This document shows, piece by piece, positions 54,801-62,962 of a DNA stretch of 64,000 nucleotides. The number at the start of each line of letters is the position of its first letter. The stretch's first letter is position 1. The notes beneath the pieces are model-generated. The model worked only from the letters and a program-made list of their open reading frames with translations, ran no database searches and was not told the DNA's origin. Both the position numbers and the translations under genes were made by a program. Origin of the DNA: Halomonas almeriensis. GTDB taxonomy: Bacteria > Pseudomonadota > Gammaproteobacteria > Pseudomonadales > Halomonadaceae. The DNA is taken from assembly GCF_030409235.1 (NCBI RefSeq), contig NZ_JAUFPO010000006.1, positions 248,001 to 312,000 on the forward strand, in the 5' to 3' direction.

Positions 54801-56937
54801 TGGCCTTGAGGCCGAGGGCGCTGGCCGGGTAGGCCTCGCGGCGGGCGCCGATCAGCGAGTTGCCGGTGCGCAACTGAAAGCCGAACCAGGGCACGAAGCG
54901 GTCGGCGGAGAGGGCGCCGAGCCACAGCGAGACCTCGGCGAGCTCCACGGCCACGGGGTTGAGGTCGACGCCGAAGACGCTGTGGTCGGCCAAGTACATC
55001 TTGACGCGCTGCTTCTCGGCGGCGTAGTGGGCCTGGGGAATGCGCTCGGCGGTGGGGTCGTGCTGCTGTTTGGCGCTCTGGGCCAGGGCCAGGTACTTGT
55101 CGGCGAGCTGGTCGATGGCCTCGTTCAGGAAGGCGGCGCTGCCCATGGCCGGCTCGCAAAGGGTCAGGCTGAGCAGGCGCTCGGCGCGGGCGGCGTCGTC
55201 GGGCAGCGGGTCGAGCTGCTCGGCGTAGACCTCCTTGAGGGCGTACTTGACCAGCGAGCGGGTGAGTACCTCCGGGGTGTAGTAGGAGGCGCTCTTTTCG
55301 CGGTCGCGCCCGGCCAGACGGTAGAGAAAGCGGCCGCGCGGGTGGCGGCGAAGTTGCTGGTAGCCGTCTTCGTCGCGGTCGAAGACGCGTTCGGCGTCGC
55401 TGAAGTGTTCGAGCTGCTCGGCGGTGACGAAGTAGCCGGTGGCCAGCGGGTCGGGGTTGGCCTCGCCGGCGCGCTTGACCTCGAAGAGATCGTGTTCGGC
55501 GAAGAAGCCGCGATAGCTGAGCAGGGCCTCGTAGACGGCGCCGAGCTGGTTGATGCCCAGGCGGGCGTAGCTGATGCGCCCGCGGCGACGGTTGCCGCGG
55601 CCCCTGGCGGGGCGCGAGAGCGACATCAACTGGATGATCTGCTGCCAGATGACGTTGGGAAAGACCACCTTGTCGAGCAGTTGTGTGCGCTCTGGGTCGA
55701 AGAGGTGGCTCTTGAGTGCCGGCAGGGTGAAGGCATCCTGGCCGGTGCCGCCAATGCCGTCGAAGTCGAGCTGTTCGTTGCTGGGTGCTTCGACGCCTTC
55801 ATGCACCAGGCGGAAGAGCCGGGTGATGGAGTGGTGCAGAAAGCTGCCCTGGCGTTCGCGCTCGCTGGTCAGCGGGGTGAGTTCGAGCTGGCGCAGGCCC
55901 TCCAGGGAGTAGCCGCTGAGGTAGACCGCGCTGTCCACCGGGGCGTAGCCGAGCTCGGGCCGTGCCTCGATGTAGAACAGGAACAGCAGCCGGTACATGG
56001 TGCGCAGGCACTCGCGGGAGAGCTGGTCGGGGTCGAGCTGGCCGGAGTAGATGCCTTCCTTGCGGTGGCGGGCGCGTTCGATGAGCTGGCGGGCGGCTTC
56101 GTTGCCGAGCAGCTCGATGCCCTCGCGCAGGGCGTACTTGAGGTCCTCGCTGACGCCGTAGGCGTGCTTGTGGGCGTTCTCGTCGAGGTTGTCGAGCAGG
56201 CTCTGGCCATTGGCGTCGAGCAGCGATTCGCGGCCCAGCAGCACACTGGTGGCCTTGAGGGCGTCGGTCTCGCGGCGTGCCAGCAGTTCGACCCAGTCGA
56301 AGCGCAGCAACTGGCCGCGGGCGAAGCGGCTGCGGTCGATGAGCACCCACTGGTGGGGCGCTACCAGCAGCACCCAGCGCGGCGGCTGTTCGCGGGCGAA
56401 AACCTGGCGCGAGAGCAGGCTCTGCCAGCTGGGCGGTGCTTCGCCGTTGAGTTCGCGCTGGAAGGCGGCGGGCAGCGGGGTTTCATCGAAGCTGAGGTAC
56501 TGGGCGGCCAGTGGCGTGGCGGCCAGGGGGTCGCCCTGGGGCTCTTCCATCGGCAGGGCTTCGATGACCCACAGCAGCGGTGCGTTGTTGCTGTCCTTGA
56601 GTTCGGCGAGCAGCGGCACTTCGGCGTCGTCGCCGAGGGGGCGGCGTTCGGGCGCAGGGCTGTAGCCGAAGGCCTCGAGCAGCGGGCGGGCCAGCTCGCG
56701 GGCGGCCTCCACGGCCTCGCCGGCACGCCCACGGCGCGCCAGTGCCTGGGTGGCCTCGATCTCGCGCAGGCGTTCATGGGCGCCCCGGCGCAGCAGGGCC
56801 CAGGGCGTCTCGCCGCCGGACTCGTTGGCGCGCTGCTGCCAGGCCTCGATGACGCCACGAATGTCGCCCTCGAAGATATCGGCGAGGTAGTGCTCGCTGT
56901 AGAACTCGTTGTCGTTGATGATGCCTGCGTGTGCCAT
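51865..56937 (-). CDS. giant Eco57I-type adenine-specific DNA methyltransferase (DrmMI/PglX-like)
   Basis: A 1690-residue N6-adenine methyltransferase. SAM motif I is PAMGSA (596-601, preceded by LCE) and the catalytic motif IV is NPPW (1020-1023, in FDLVLGNPPW). About 420 helical residues separate the two. The N-terminal 550 residues (beginning INDNEFYSEHYLADIFEGD) and the C-terminal 600 residues probably recognise DNA. No PD-(D/E)XK triad is convincing inside it, so cutting would need a partner. Length exceeds BREX PglX (about 1200) and DISARM DrmMI (about 1000-1300). The SNF2-type helicase gene lies upstream with one gene between, the pairing seen in DISARM class 1. Probable role: marking host DNA, or sensing unmodified DNA. 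Confidence 0.88.
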   Translation of the reverse strand: MAHAGIINDNEFYSEHYLADIFEGDIRGVIEAWQQRANESGGETPWALLRRGAHERLREIEATQALARRGRAGEAVEAARELARPLLEAFGYSPAPERRPLGDDAEVPLLAELKDSNNAPLLWVIEALPMEEPQGDPLAATPLAAQYLSFDETPLPAAFQRELNGEAPPSWQSLLSRQVFAREQPPRWVLLVAPHQWVLIDRSRFARGQLLRFDWVELLARRETDALKATSVLLGRESLLDANGQSLLDNLDENAHKHAYGVSEDLKYALREGIELLGNEAARQLIERARHRKEGIYSGQLDPDQLSRECLRTMYRLLFLFYIEARPELGYAPVDSAVYLSGYSLEGLRQLELTPLTSERERQGSFLHHSITRLFRLVHEGVEAPSNEQLDFDGIGGTGQDAFTLPALKSHLFDPERTQLLDKVVFPNVIWQQIIQLMSLSRPARGRGNRRRGRISYARLGINQLGAVYEALLSYRGFFAEHDLFEVKRAGEANPDPLATGYFVTAEQLEHFSDAERVFDRDEDGYQQLRRHPRGRFLYRLAGRDREKSASYYTPEVLTRSLVKYALKEVYAEQLDPLPDDAARAERLLSLTLCEPAMGSAAFLNEAIDQLADKYLALAQSAKQQHDPTAERIPQAHYAAEKQRVKMYLADHSVFGVDLNPVAVELAEVSLWLGALSADRFVPWFGFQLRTGNSLIGARREAYPASALGLKAKDPAAWLNRAGDAVPLVVSNDEHKTAEEKAEIANSSSSNGQHAARDAQQASAAPPGDGLAPTQGLEESRIWHFLLPFTGMADYTDKVAKQLFGDELATIKRWKKAFTAPFNAEERQRLERLSQQVEALWVEHARELARIRTRTSDPYPIYGREASGEPTSLAFKDAMEASLTQRYQESAPAYRRLKLAMDYWCALWFWPIDRAEELPSREEWLWDLETLLLGDTIGAGPSHDIPDLFQQEPEGTEEGQRFVDRFGVVKLATLFRACPRLKLADELAEQRRFFHWELEYADVFSGAVSGRRGFDLVLGNPPWLKVEWQEGGIMGDHQPAFALRKTSASQLATLREQAFHDHPGLRDAWRREYEESEGTQAFLNSAANYPLLAGQKANLYKCFLPTAWRLGSEQGVAGYLHPEGIYDDPKGGSFREAVYRRLRAHFQFHNEMRLFAEVHHATMYSINIYGPEQEAGFVHMANLFAPKTIDACFTHNGEGTVPGIKEEVEINGKPRITWNTDGHRDRLIEVDTKTLQLFATLYDEDGTPPLQARLPALHARQLLNVLKRFAAQPTRLGDLGGDYYSTQHWNEVNAQQDGTMQRSTQFPDSADQWILSGPHFFVGSPFYKTPRAVCTGNSHYDVLDLERLPDDYLPRTNYVPACDPDTYAARTPRVSWIEEGESQPRKVTEYYRWVNRRMFGASSERSLIGAIVPPGTAHIHPVLSTTFKDPNKAIAFAASCYSIVADFFLKTTGKADVYESTLRSFPYIESAALANRVLTLTCVTNHYADLWHSCWQDDFRQAQWARDSPLLDHDFFANLTPEWQRHCALRNDHTRRQALVEIDVLVAQALGITLEELKTIYRVQFSVMRQYEADTWYDARGRIIFTPSKGLAGVGLPRKANKKELDQDIHYSIESPERTGSSNQYGIALGWEDVKDMQAGVVRKTYLDDTLPGGPWETTIEYHAPFTRPDREKDYEQAWSFFEEPSEEGT

Positions 56938-57099
56938 GGGCGCTGTCTCTGATGTTCGTGTTGCGGGTCGCCGTGCTGCTCGGGGCTTTACCGTCGTCAG
57001 GTTTTCCAGGAGGCGCCATGAAGGGGCCCTGAGTGGCGTCGCGTCTGCGCCTCGGCATGGCCTCGGCGCCCCTTGCGGTACCCTTGTAGCGGTGTCATA

Positions 57100-59664
57100 T
57101 CACTTTTTTCCCCGGCTCTTGCGCCACGCTTTCCAAGCCGCCTTGCTGGTGTCCGACACCGCCATGCCGGTGGCCAGGGTACCGACCAGAGCTCCCTCGG
57201 CAGCGGTGCTGGTCCAGTCCTTGACGGTTGCGCCGAGGCCGGGGCGCTGTTCGAAGTGGCGGGTGACAGTGCTCAGTTCAGCCTGGTAGTGCACGGGGTG
57301 TAACCCGGCGAGGGCCAGTAGCTCCAGGGTGGCGCGCAGGCGCTTTTCGGCGCCGGGTTCCTCGGCCTTTCGCAGGTGGCAGAGGTGAATCTGTACCTCC
57401 TGGCTGTGGCGGCGGTCGTCGTTGAGCCGCCAGCGCAGATAGGCGCCTTCCGGAGTGTCGGGGCATTCAGCCAGTTTGCTGTCGATCTGCTGGCGCTTGT
57501 CGGCCAGGGCGTCGAGCAGGCAGCCATGCAGGGCGTCCAGATGCTGGTGAGCGGTGGCTGACCATTGGCGGTATTGTTCCCCCGAGGCTTTGTGTTTGAT
57601 GCTTCGCGACACCTGCGGCGTCAGGGCCTGTGAGAGAACGGGCAGCGCCACGCCGAACACCACGCCGCCGGCGGGGCCGAAAAGGGCAGTGCCGATGAAC
57701 GGCCCGGCGGCGCTGCCGGCACCGGCCAGGCCGATGCGTACGGAGCCGTCCAGCATGATCTGTTCGAGGGTCTGGCGGGCGCTGAGTTGGCCACGGCGGT
57801 AGGCAAGCATGCTGCGGGTCAGGGTCACCAGGGCGGGCGCCGGGATGACTTCCGGATTGAAGACCTCGGCGCCGGCCTCTAGGGACGCGCGGGTCAGGGC
57901 TTCGACATGGGTGTTGCTCAGGCCGTCGATGAAGAAGACATGCTCGCGCCACTCCGCGGGGACCTGGCCCTGCAGTTCGGTATTGGCGATGACCGGGTAA
58001 TCGTAGAACTGGAAGTGTTGCTGCAGGCCGCCGAGGCCATCATGGAACTTGACCTGCATGGGCTGGCCGTCGACCAGCAGGTCCCAGCCCGGCTGACTCG
58101 CGCTATCCGGCAGGCTGACGGTGTGGCCCTGGGCGATGAGTTGAGCGGCAACAGCGTGCTCGGCAACGTAGCCCTTGAGCTGGTTGATGGCGCCTGTTGC
58201 GGCGGCCGGGTGGCTCTCCTGGATCTGCTCGGCGAGGTTGGCAAAGGCCAGCGAGCTGTCGATATCGGCGCTGCGCGAGAAGTCGGCGGCCTGGACCACA
58301 CCGGGGTCGATGGCGGCCAGGTTATAGAGCATGTCGCCCAGCGTCAGGCCGGTTACGGCGGCCATATTGCCGGCCTCGCTGCCGGTGGTCGGCTCCAGCG
58401 GGCGTGACATGAGCGTCGTTATTTCGGCGCTGGGGCGCGGGTCGGGCATGTCGGCGAGCCCTGCCAGGCGTTGCCAGGCCGTCTGATAGCGTGCGGCGGT
58501 CTTGTGGCCGCTGCGCTTGTGGGTGGCGTCTGCGCCATGGGTCAGGTGGGGCGTCAGGGCGAAGGCTCGCAGTGTATTTGTCAGGGCCTGTCTGCCGCTG
58601 CGCAGGCCGTTCAGGGCCAGCAGGGCCATGATATGCGACGCAACATGGGCGTTGGTTCTATCACTGGCCTTGTTGAGGACGAGGTAGCCACCCCCCAGGC
58701 TCACCAGCGCAATGGTAATGGGGTTGCTGATGACCGCGACGAAGGAGACAAGTCCCGGGCCGCTGACCATGGGCACAAAGGCGGAGGCCTTGGCGGCCAG
58801 TAAATAGGGGGCAAAGCCGCTGGCGCCCACGGCGGTGCCCAGGGCGCCCATGGAACCGCCCAGCATGGCGGTATTGCGCACGGCGGCGTCATTGATTCTG
58901 TCGACGCCCTCGCCATTCAGTGCCCGTTTGACCTGTTCATTGTTGAGGCTGCCCATCAGGGAAAGGGCTTCGGCCAGTTCCTGGCGCCGCGCTTCCGGAT
59001 CCTTTGCGCGCTGGCTGGGCGTTTCGTCGTCGCTTTGCTCCTTGAGAAGCTGGTCGAGAATCGGGATGACGATATCCGAGAAGGTGGCATCGTGGCCGCC
59101 GTCCTTGTTGCGTCCGAGCTTCTGTAGCCAGCGTTGGCTGGATTTTTTCTGGTCGGGCGAGTCGAAGGTATTGAGCAGCTTGGCCACCATGTCGTCGGCC
59201 AGGTGGTGGCAGCCGCGATGGGTGGTGGTCAGCTCGGCAGGCAGGTCGAGCGCCTCGCGCAGACGCACCCACAGCAGCAGGCGCAGCATGTCGTCGCTGT
59301 GCTCGCTGTTGCGCCAGTAGTGCTGGCGCTCGCCGAGCTCGCGGGCATCTTCCCGCATTTGCTCGGCGCTGTCCGGGTCGGGCAAGGCCGGTGGTGCGTC
59401 CGCCTCGTTCTGTCGGCTGGTCTTGCTGGTCAGCCAGTCGTAGGCGCTCTCGGCCCGCTTGGCCATGCGGCGTTTCAGTTGGCTGTCGTCGAACAGGGCG
59501 AGAAAGGTGGCCAGCATGTCGCGGTCGGCACCGCCCAAGCCGGCGAGCACATCCACCGGGGCGATGTCGGCCTGTGCCCGCGAGCCCTTTGTTGCGCTCG
59601 CTTCGGATTCCGGCGCTTGCGGCTTGGCGGGCGCTACCCGGTTGGAAGACGATGGGAACTTCAT
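57100..59664 (-). CDS. 854-aa protein: PD-(D/E)XK-like nuclease core between two glycine-rich hydrophobic blocks
   Basis: I know no named family. The start at 59664 has a strong AAAGGAGG site. Residues 1-260 are charged helices (polar linker 1-45). Residues 266-330 are a glycine- and alanine-rich hydrophobic block that could cross the membrane twice or more. Residues 497-540 fit a restriction-endonuclease core: Glu502 (KGYVAEHAVAAQLI), Asp528 (QPGWDLLVDG), and Gln537-x-Lys539 (MQVKF), the E...D...QxK pattern of PD-(D/E)XK enzymes. A second glycine-zipper-like block lies at 643-681. The C-terminus is helical and very basic. It sits between the SNF2 helicase and methylase genes, where a restriction effector would be expected. 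Pore-forming and DNA-cutting roles are both open. Confidence 0.8.
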   Translation of the reverse strand: MKFPSSSNRVAPAKPQAPESEASATKGSRAQADIAPVDVLAGLGGADRDMLATFLALFDDSQLKRRMAKRAESAYDWLTSKTSRQNEADAPPALPDPDSAEQMREDARELGERQHYWRNSEHSDDMLRLLLWVRLREALDLPAELTTTHRGCHHLADDMVAKLLNTFDSPDQKKSSQRWLQKLGRNKDGGHDATFSDIVIPILDQLLKEQSDDETPSQRAKDPEARRQELAEALSLMGSLNNEQVKRALNGEGVDRINDAAVRNTAMLGGSMGALGTAVGASGFAPYLLAAKASAFVPMVSGPGLVSFVAVISNPITIALVSLGGGYLVLNKASDRTNAHVASHIMALLALNGLRSGRQALTNTLRAFALTPHLTHGADATHKRSGHKTAARYQTAWQRLAGLADMPDPRPSAEITTLMSRPLEPTTGSEAGNMAAVTGLTLGDMLYNLAAIDPGVVQAADFSRSADIDSSLAFANLAEQIQESHPAAATGAINQLKGYVAEHAVAAQLIAQGHTVSLPDSASQPGWDLLVDGQPMQVKFHDGLGGLQQHFQFYDYPVIANTELQGQVPAEWREHVFFIDGLSNTHVEALTRASLEAGAEVFNPEVIPAPALVTLTRSMLAYRRGQLSARQTLEQIMLDGSVRIGLAGAGSAAGPFIGTALFGPAGGVVFGVALPVLSQALTPQVSRSIKHKASGEQYRQWSATAHQHLDALHGCLLDALADKRQQIDSKLAECPDTPEGAYLRWRLNDDRRHSQEVQIHLCHLRKAEEPGAEKRLRATLELLALAGLHPVHYQAELSTVTRHFEQRPGLGATVKDWTSTAAEGALVGTLATGMAVSDTSKAAWKAWRKSRGKK

Positions 59665-59725
59665 GGCGGCCTCCTTTAGCGTCGAGCGGCGGTGGGACGC
59701 GGGCCACGCAGGCCGTGCCACTGCC

Positions 59726-62650
59726 TCATGACGTTGTCTCCTGTTGCGCGGGGTCGCCGGTGAAGACGGCGGCGACCTGCAGCCAGGGTTGTTTTTCGAT
59801 CTGCTGGGTGGCTTCCAGCCAGTCGCCGTAGTCGGCGAAGATGCGTTCGAGCTGGGCGGTGCGGTCGTCGCGGCGGCGCTGTTTGCGGCCTTCCTGCTCG
59901 CGGCTGGCGCTGAGTTCGAGTTCGATCTGCTGGTAATGCCGGGCCTTGAGGGCGTCCATCTCGTCCATCTGGGCGTTGAGGCGTTCGTTGATCTCGCCTT
60001 CGCGCTGCACGCGCACCTGATCCAGATAGCGCTCGGCGGTCTTGACGGCCTCGGGCAGGGCGCTCTGCAGACGCGAGTTGTTGCCCTCGATGCCGGGGTT
60101 GGGCAGGGCCTGCGGGTCTATGTCGAGCTCGGCCAGGGCGTCTTCCAGCGGCATGGGCTCGCCGATGGTGGCGCTTGTGGTATCGACGGGCACGGCGCAC
60201 CAGGCCTGAATCAGCGACTGGCCGCGCTGGTTGGGGTAGCCGCCCTGGAAGAGAATGCGTGCCTGGCCTTCGGGCAGGGTGCCGGGCACGCGGATCACCG
60301 GGGCGGTGTGGCGGCCGAAGGCGTTGAGGATGCGGTCGCGCAGCCATTCGAGCACAGGGTGCAGGGGCCAGAGGTACTGCACGCTGGGCCAGGGGTCGTC
60401 TTCCTGGCGGGCCTGGTCGAGGGCCTGCTGCATGCGCCGGGTGTCCGCGGTGAGTATGAAGCGGTCGTGCTCGGGGCGGATTTCCCGGGGCAGGTAGGCC
60501 AGGCGTTGGCGCAGGTCCTCGGGGGCCACCAGCTCCAGCCGCTGGGCGTTTTCATCGACGCTGGCATCCAGCGACTGCCCCTGGTCGCGCATGGCCTGGC
60601 GCAGCCAGTCGATGGCGGCACGTGACCAGGCGAGGGTGCTGGGGTAGAGGCGTGGTGGCTGGGTGGTCAGCTCGTCGATGCTGGCGGCCGGCGTGGTGTC
60701 CGGGATGAAGGCGTCCAGCGGTGATTCGCTGTCGCTGAGCTGATCGTCGAGCAGGCCGGCGAACAGGCTGGAAAGGTCGTCCGGGTCGTCGTCGCTTTCG
60801 AGTACGCCGGCCACCTGGGCTTCCTGTTCTTCCTGGGTGCGCCCGGCCGAGAACTCCGAGGGGTCGCCGATGTTGCGGCTGGCCTGGTCGTCCTTGTCGA
60901 TCAGCACTTCGAGGACGCGCTGGTCGCCACGCACCTTGGGGTGTTCGGACTCGGTGAGCAGGTAGCGGATCTGTGGCGTCTGCGTCTGGCCGTAGCGGTC
61001 GATGCGGCCGTTGCGCTGCTGGAAGACCATCAGCGACCAGGGAATGTCGAAGTGCACCAGGCGATGGGCGCGGTGGTGCAGGTTGATGCCTTCGGCGGCA
61101 ACATCGGAGCACAGCAGCAGGCGCAGCGGGCTGTCGCCGCGGTTGAAGGCTTCGACGGTGGCCATGATGTCGCGGTCGCGGTCGGTGCCGCGCAGCACGC
61201 CGACCTGGTTGGCCTTGAGGCCGGCATCGCCGGGCAGGTTCTCTTCCAGGAAGGCCAGGGTGGTGAGGCTCTCGGTGAAGATGACCAGGCGGTCGTCGCT
61301 GTCGCGTTGCCAGCCGAGCTCGCCCTGACCGGCCTTGCGCCCCAGCAGTTCGAGCAGGGCACGGTACTTGCCGAAGTGATCCGGGCTGATGGCGCGCACG
61401 GCCAGCGCCAGGCCCTCGAGGCTGTCGATATCGGCGGCGCGCTCGGGGCTCTGCTCCTGCTTTTGCAGCTTGGCCAGGCGGTTCTCGATGGTGGCCAGGC
61501 AGGCGGCGGGGCTGGAGAACAGGGTTTTCTCCAGCCGGGTGCGGAACAGGCCGCTGCCGGCACTGCGCTGGCCGTCCAGGGTGTGGAAGCTGACATCCAT
61601 CAACTGCTCGAAGGCGTGTTCCTCGGGCTGGCTGGCGGTGGCGTAGTGGCGGTCGATGTGGCGGTCGGGGAAGTCGCCGAGCTGGTCGCGGACGTCCTTC
61701 TTGAAGCGGCGAATGACGAGCCCCTTGTCGCGAAAGTCTTCGTGCTCGTAATGGCTCGGGTCGGTGATCGCCGTGGGGTCCAGCATGTTCATCAGGCTGG
61801 CGAAGCTCTCGGGCTTGCCGTCGTGCGGGGTGGCCGAGAGCATGATCAGGGTGTCGGAGCGCGTGGCCAGCAGTCGCGCCAGGCGGGCTCGCTGGGAGGC
61901 GCCCTGGGCGCCGGCGCGTTCGGCGACGTTGTGGGCTTCATCGATGATGATGATGTCCCAGTGGGCCTGCTCCAGGTAGTGCCGGTATTCGATATCCTGC
62001 TTGAGGGTATCGATGGAGATGATGGCACGGTCGAAGTAGTGAAAGGGGTTGTGGTTGGCCGGGATGCGGTTGCGCACCCTGGCCAGCCCCTGGGAGTCGA
62101 GGCGCGTCAGCGGGATGGTGAAGCGGTTCCAGAATTCCTGCTGGAACTGGCCGAGCATGGATTTGACGGCCAGCACCAGAATGCGCTTGCCCCGCCCGCG
62201 GGCGATGAGCTCGCTGGTCAGGACGCCGGCTTCGAGCGTCTTGCCGAGGCCCACGGCGTCGGCGATCAGCACGCGGGCGCGCGGCTGGTCGAGAGCCTGC
62301 CGGGTTGGTTCGAGCTGGAAGGGCAGCGCATCCATGGCGGCGTGGTGGCCCAGGTGGATGCGGTCATCCGTGGGGGCCGTGTCGCGCAATTGGGTGGCGA
62401 GCGTCAGCAGGCCGGCGCGATGCCCCTGGGAAAGGTCGTCGACCAGCTCGGTTGAGGCCGGGTCGAGCAGGCGGATCTCGTCTTCCAGGCGGGTGAGGAA
62501 CTGCGCCTCGCGGCCGCGCACCAGCTCGGAAAGTCCGGTGCAATGCAGTAGCTGGCCGCCGTCGCTGGCGTGGTCGATGCGCGTCAGGCGCCATTCGGCG
62601 TCGCGGATTTCCAGGCGCATGCCCGGCGCGTAGTGGTGTGGCTTGTCCAT
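59726..62650 (-). CDS. SNF2-type helicase (DrmD-like)
   Basis: A 974-residue superfamily II DNA translocase. Walker A is DAVGLGKT (131-138), Walker B is DEAH (237-240), then LSATPHDG (motif III) and, in the C-terminal lobe, DVAAEGINLH and QRNGRIDRYGQ (motif VI). The C-terminal 150 residues form a charged coiled coil. Layout and length agree with DrmD of DISARM class 1 and with helicase-related proteins paired with Eco57I-type methylases. The start at 62650 removes 15 unlikely residues. It is the first gene of the minus-strand island and lies about 100 bases from a palindrome. It probably moves along incoming DNA and feeds the partner methylase or nuclease. Confidence 0.9.
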   Translation of the reverse strand: MDKPHHYAPGMRLEIRDAEWRLTRIDHASDGGQLLHCTGLSELVRGREAQFLTRLEDEIRLLDPASTELVDDLSQGHRAGLLTLATQLRDTAPTDDRIHLGHHAAMDALPFQLEPTRQALDQPRARVLIADAVGLGKTLEAGVLTSELIARGRGKRILVLAVKSMLGQFQQEFWNRFTIPLTRLDSQGLARVRNRIPANHNPFHYFDRAIISIDTLKQDIEYRHYLEQAHWDIIIIDEAHNVAERAGAQGASQRARLARLLATRSDTLIMLSATPHDGKPESFASLMNMLDPTAITDPSHYEHEDFRDKGLVIRRFKKDVRDQLGDFPDRHIDRHYATASQPEEHAFEQLMDVSFHTLDGQRSAGSGLFRTRLEKTLFSSPAACLATIENRLAKLQKQEQSPERAADIDSLEGLALAVRAISPDHFGKYRALLELLGRKAGQGELGWQRDSDDRLVIFTESLTTLAFLEENLPGDAGLKANQVGVLRGTDRDRDIMATVEAFNRGDSPLRLLLCSDVAAEGINLHHRAHRLVHFDIPWSLMVFQQRNGRIDRYGQTQTPQIRYLLTESEHPKVRGDQRVLEVLIDKDDQASRNIGDPSEFSAGRTQEEQEAQVAGVLESDDDPDDLSSLFAGLLDDQLSDSESPLDAFIPDTTPAASIDELTTQPPRLYPSTLAWSRAAIDWLRQAMRDQGQSLDASVDENAQRLELVAPEDLRQRLAYLPREIRPEHDRFILTADTRRMQQALDQARQEDDPWPSVQYLWPLHPVLEWLRDRILNAFGRHTAPVIRVPGTLPEGQARILFQGGYPNQRGQSLIQAWCAVPVDTTSATIGEPMPLEDALAELDIDPQALPNPGIEGNNSRLQSALPEAVKTAERYLDQVRVQREGEINERLNAQMDEMDALKARHYQQIELELSASREQEGRKQRRRDDRTAQLERIFADYGDWLEATQQIEKQPWLQVAAVFTGDPAQQETTS

Positions 62651-62756
62651 GTTTCCCGCGTCCTGCCCGGGAACGCGCCGCCTCGGAGTGGCCAACAGCG
62701 TCCCTGCGTTATGGTTGTTGTGCCCGGCCCGGAGGGCGGTCGGGCGATCAGTATGG

Positions 62757-62774
62757 GTATTAGCTTGCTAATAC
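62757..62774. promoter_or_regulatory. operator-like palindrome upstream of the defence island
   Basis: GTATTAGC-TT-GCTAATAC is an 8-2-8 perfect inverted repeat in the roughly 310-base divergent region between the SNF2 helicase gene (start 62650) and dnaX (start 62963). It is AT-rich inside a GC-rich region and sits where the minus-strand promoter is expected. That is the form of a dimeric repressor site. No regulator gene is found in the island, so an outside factor would be needed. Confidence 0.55.
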
Positions 62775-62962
62775 AGGACCGGCCATGCAACCACTGAATG
62801 GATAGCCAGGCGATTTTTCAACCCGGGTAGTGTTCGGCTGTGGTGCTTTGCGGCCCGGGCGCCACCCGGTAGAATGCGGGAACTTACTCGCGATTCGCCG
62901 TGGTCGGCGGGTCAGATCGTACTTGGCTGTGAGCCAGCCCCGCTGCAAGGATTCCGAGCCGC

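Noticed and set aside
51865-56937. BREX PglX
   Set aside because: The methylase resembles PglX, but no brxA, brxB, brxC, pglZ or brxL gene is in the window.
53575-56952. Very long plus-strand open frame (over 1100 codons) opposite the methylase gene
   Set aside because: It mirrors the codon bias of the real minus-strand gene, is Gly/Val/Ala-rich without motifs, and has no ribosome site. The minus frame carries the methylase motifs.
57100-62650. Classical DISARM
   Set aside because: A SNF2 helicase and a methylase are present, but no DrmB, DrmC (phospholipase D) or class-typical drmA cluster. I call the genes DrmD-like and DrmMI-like only.
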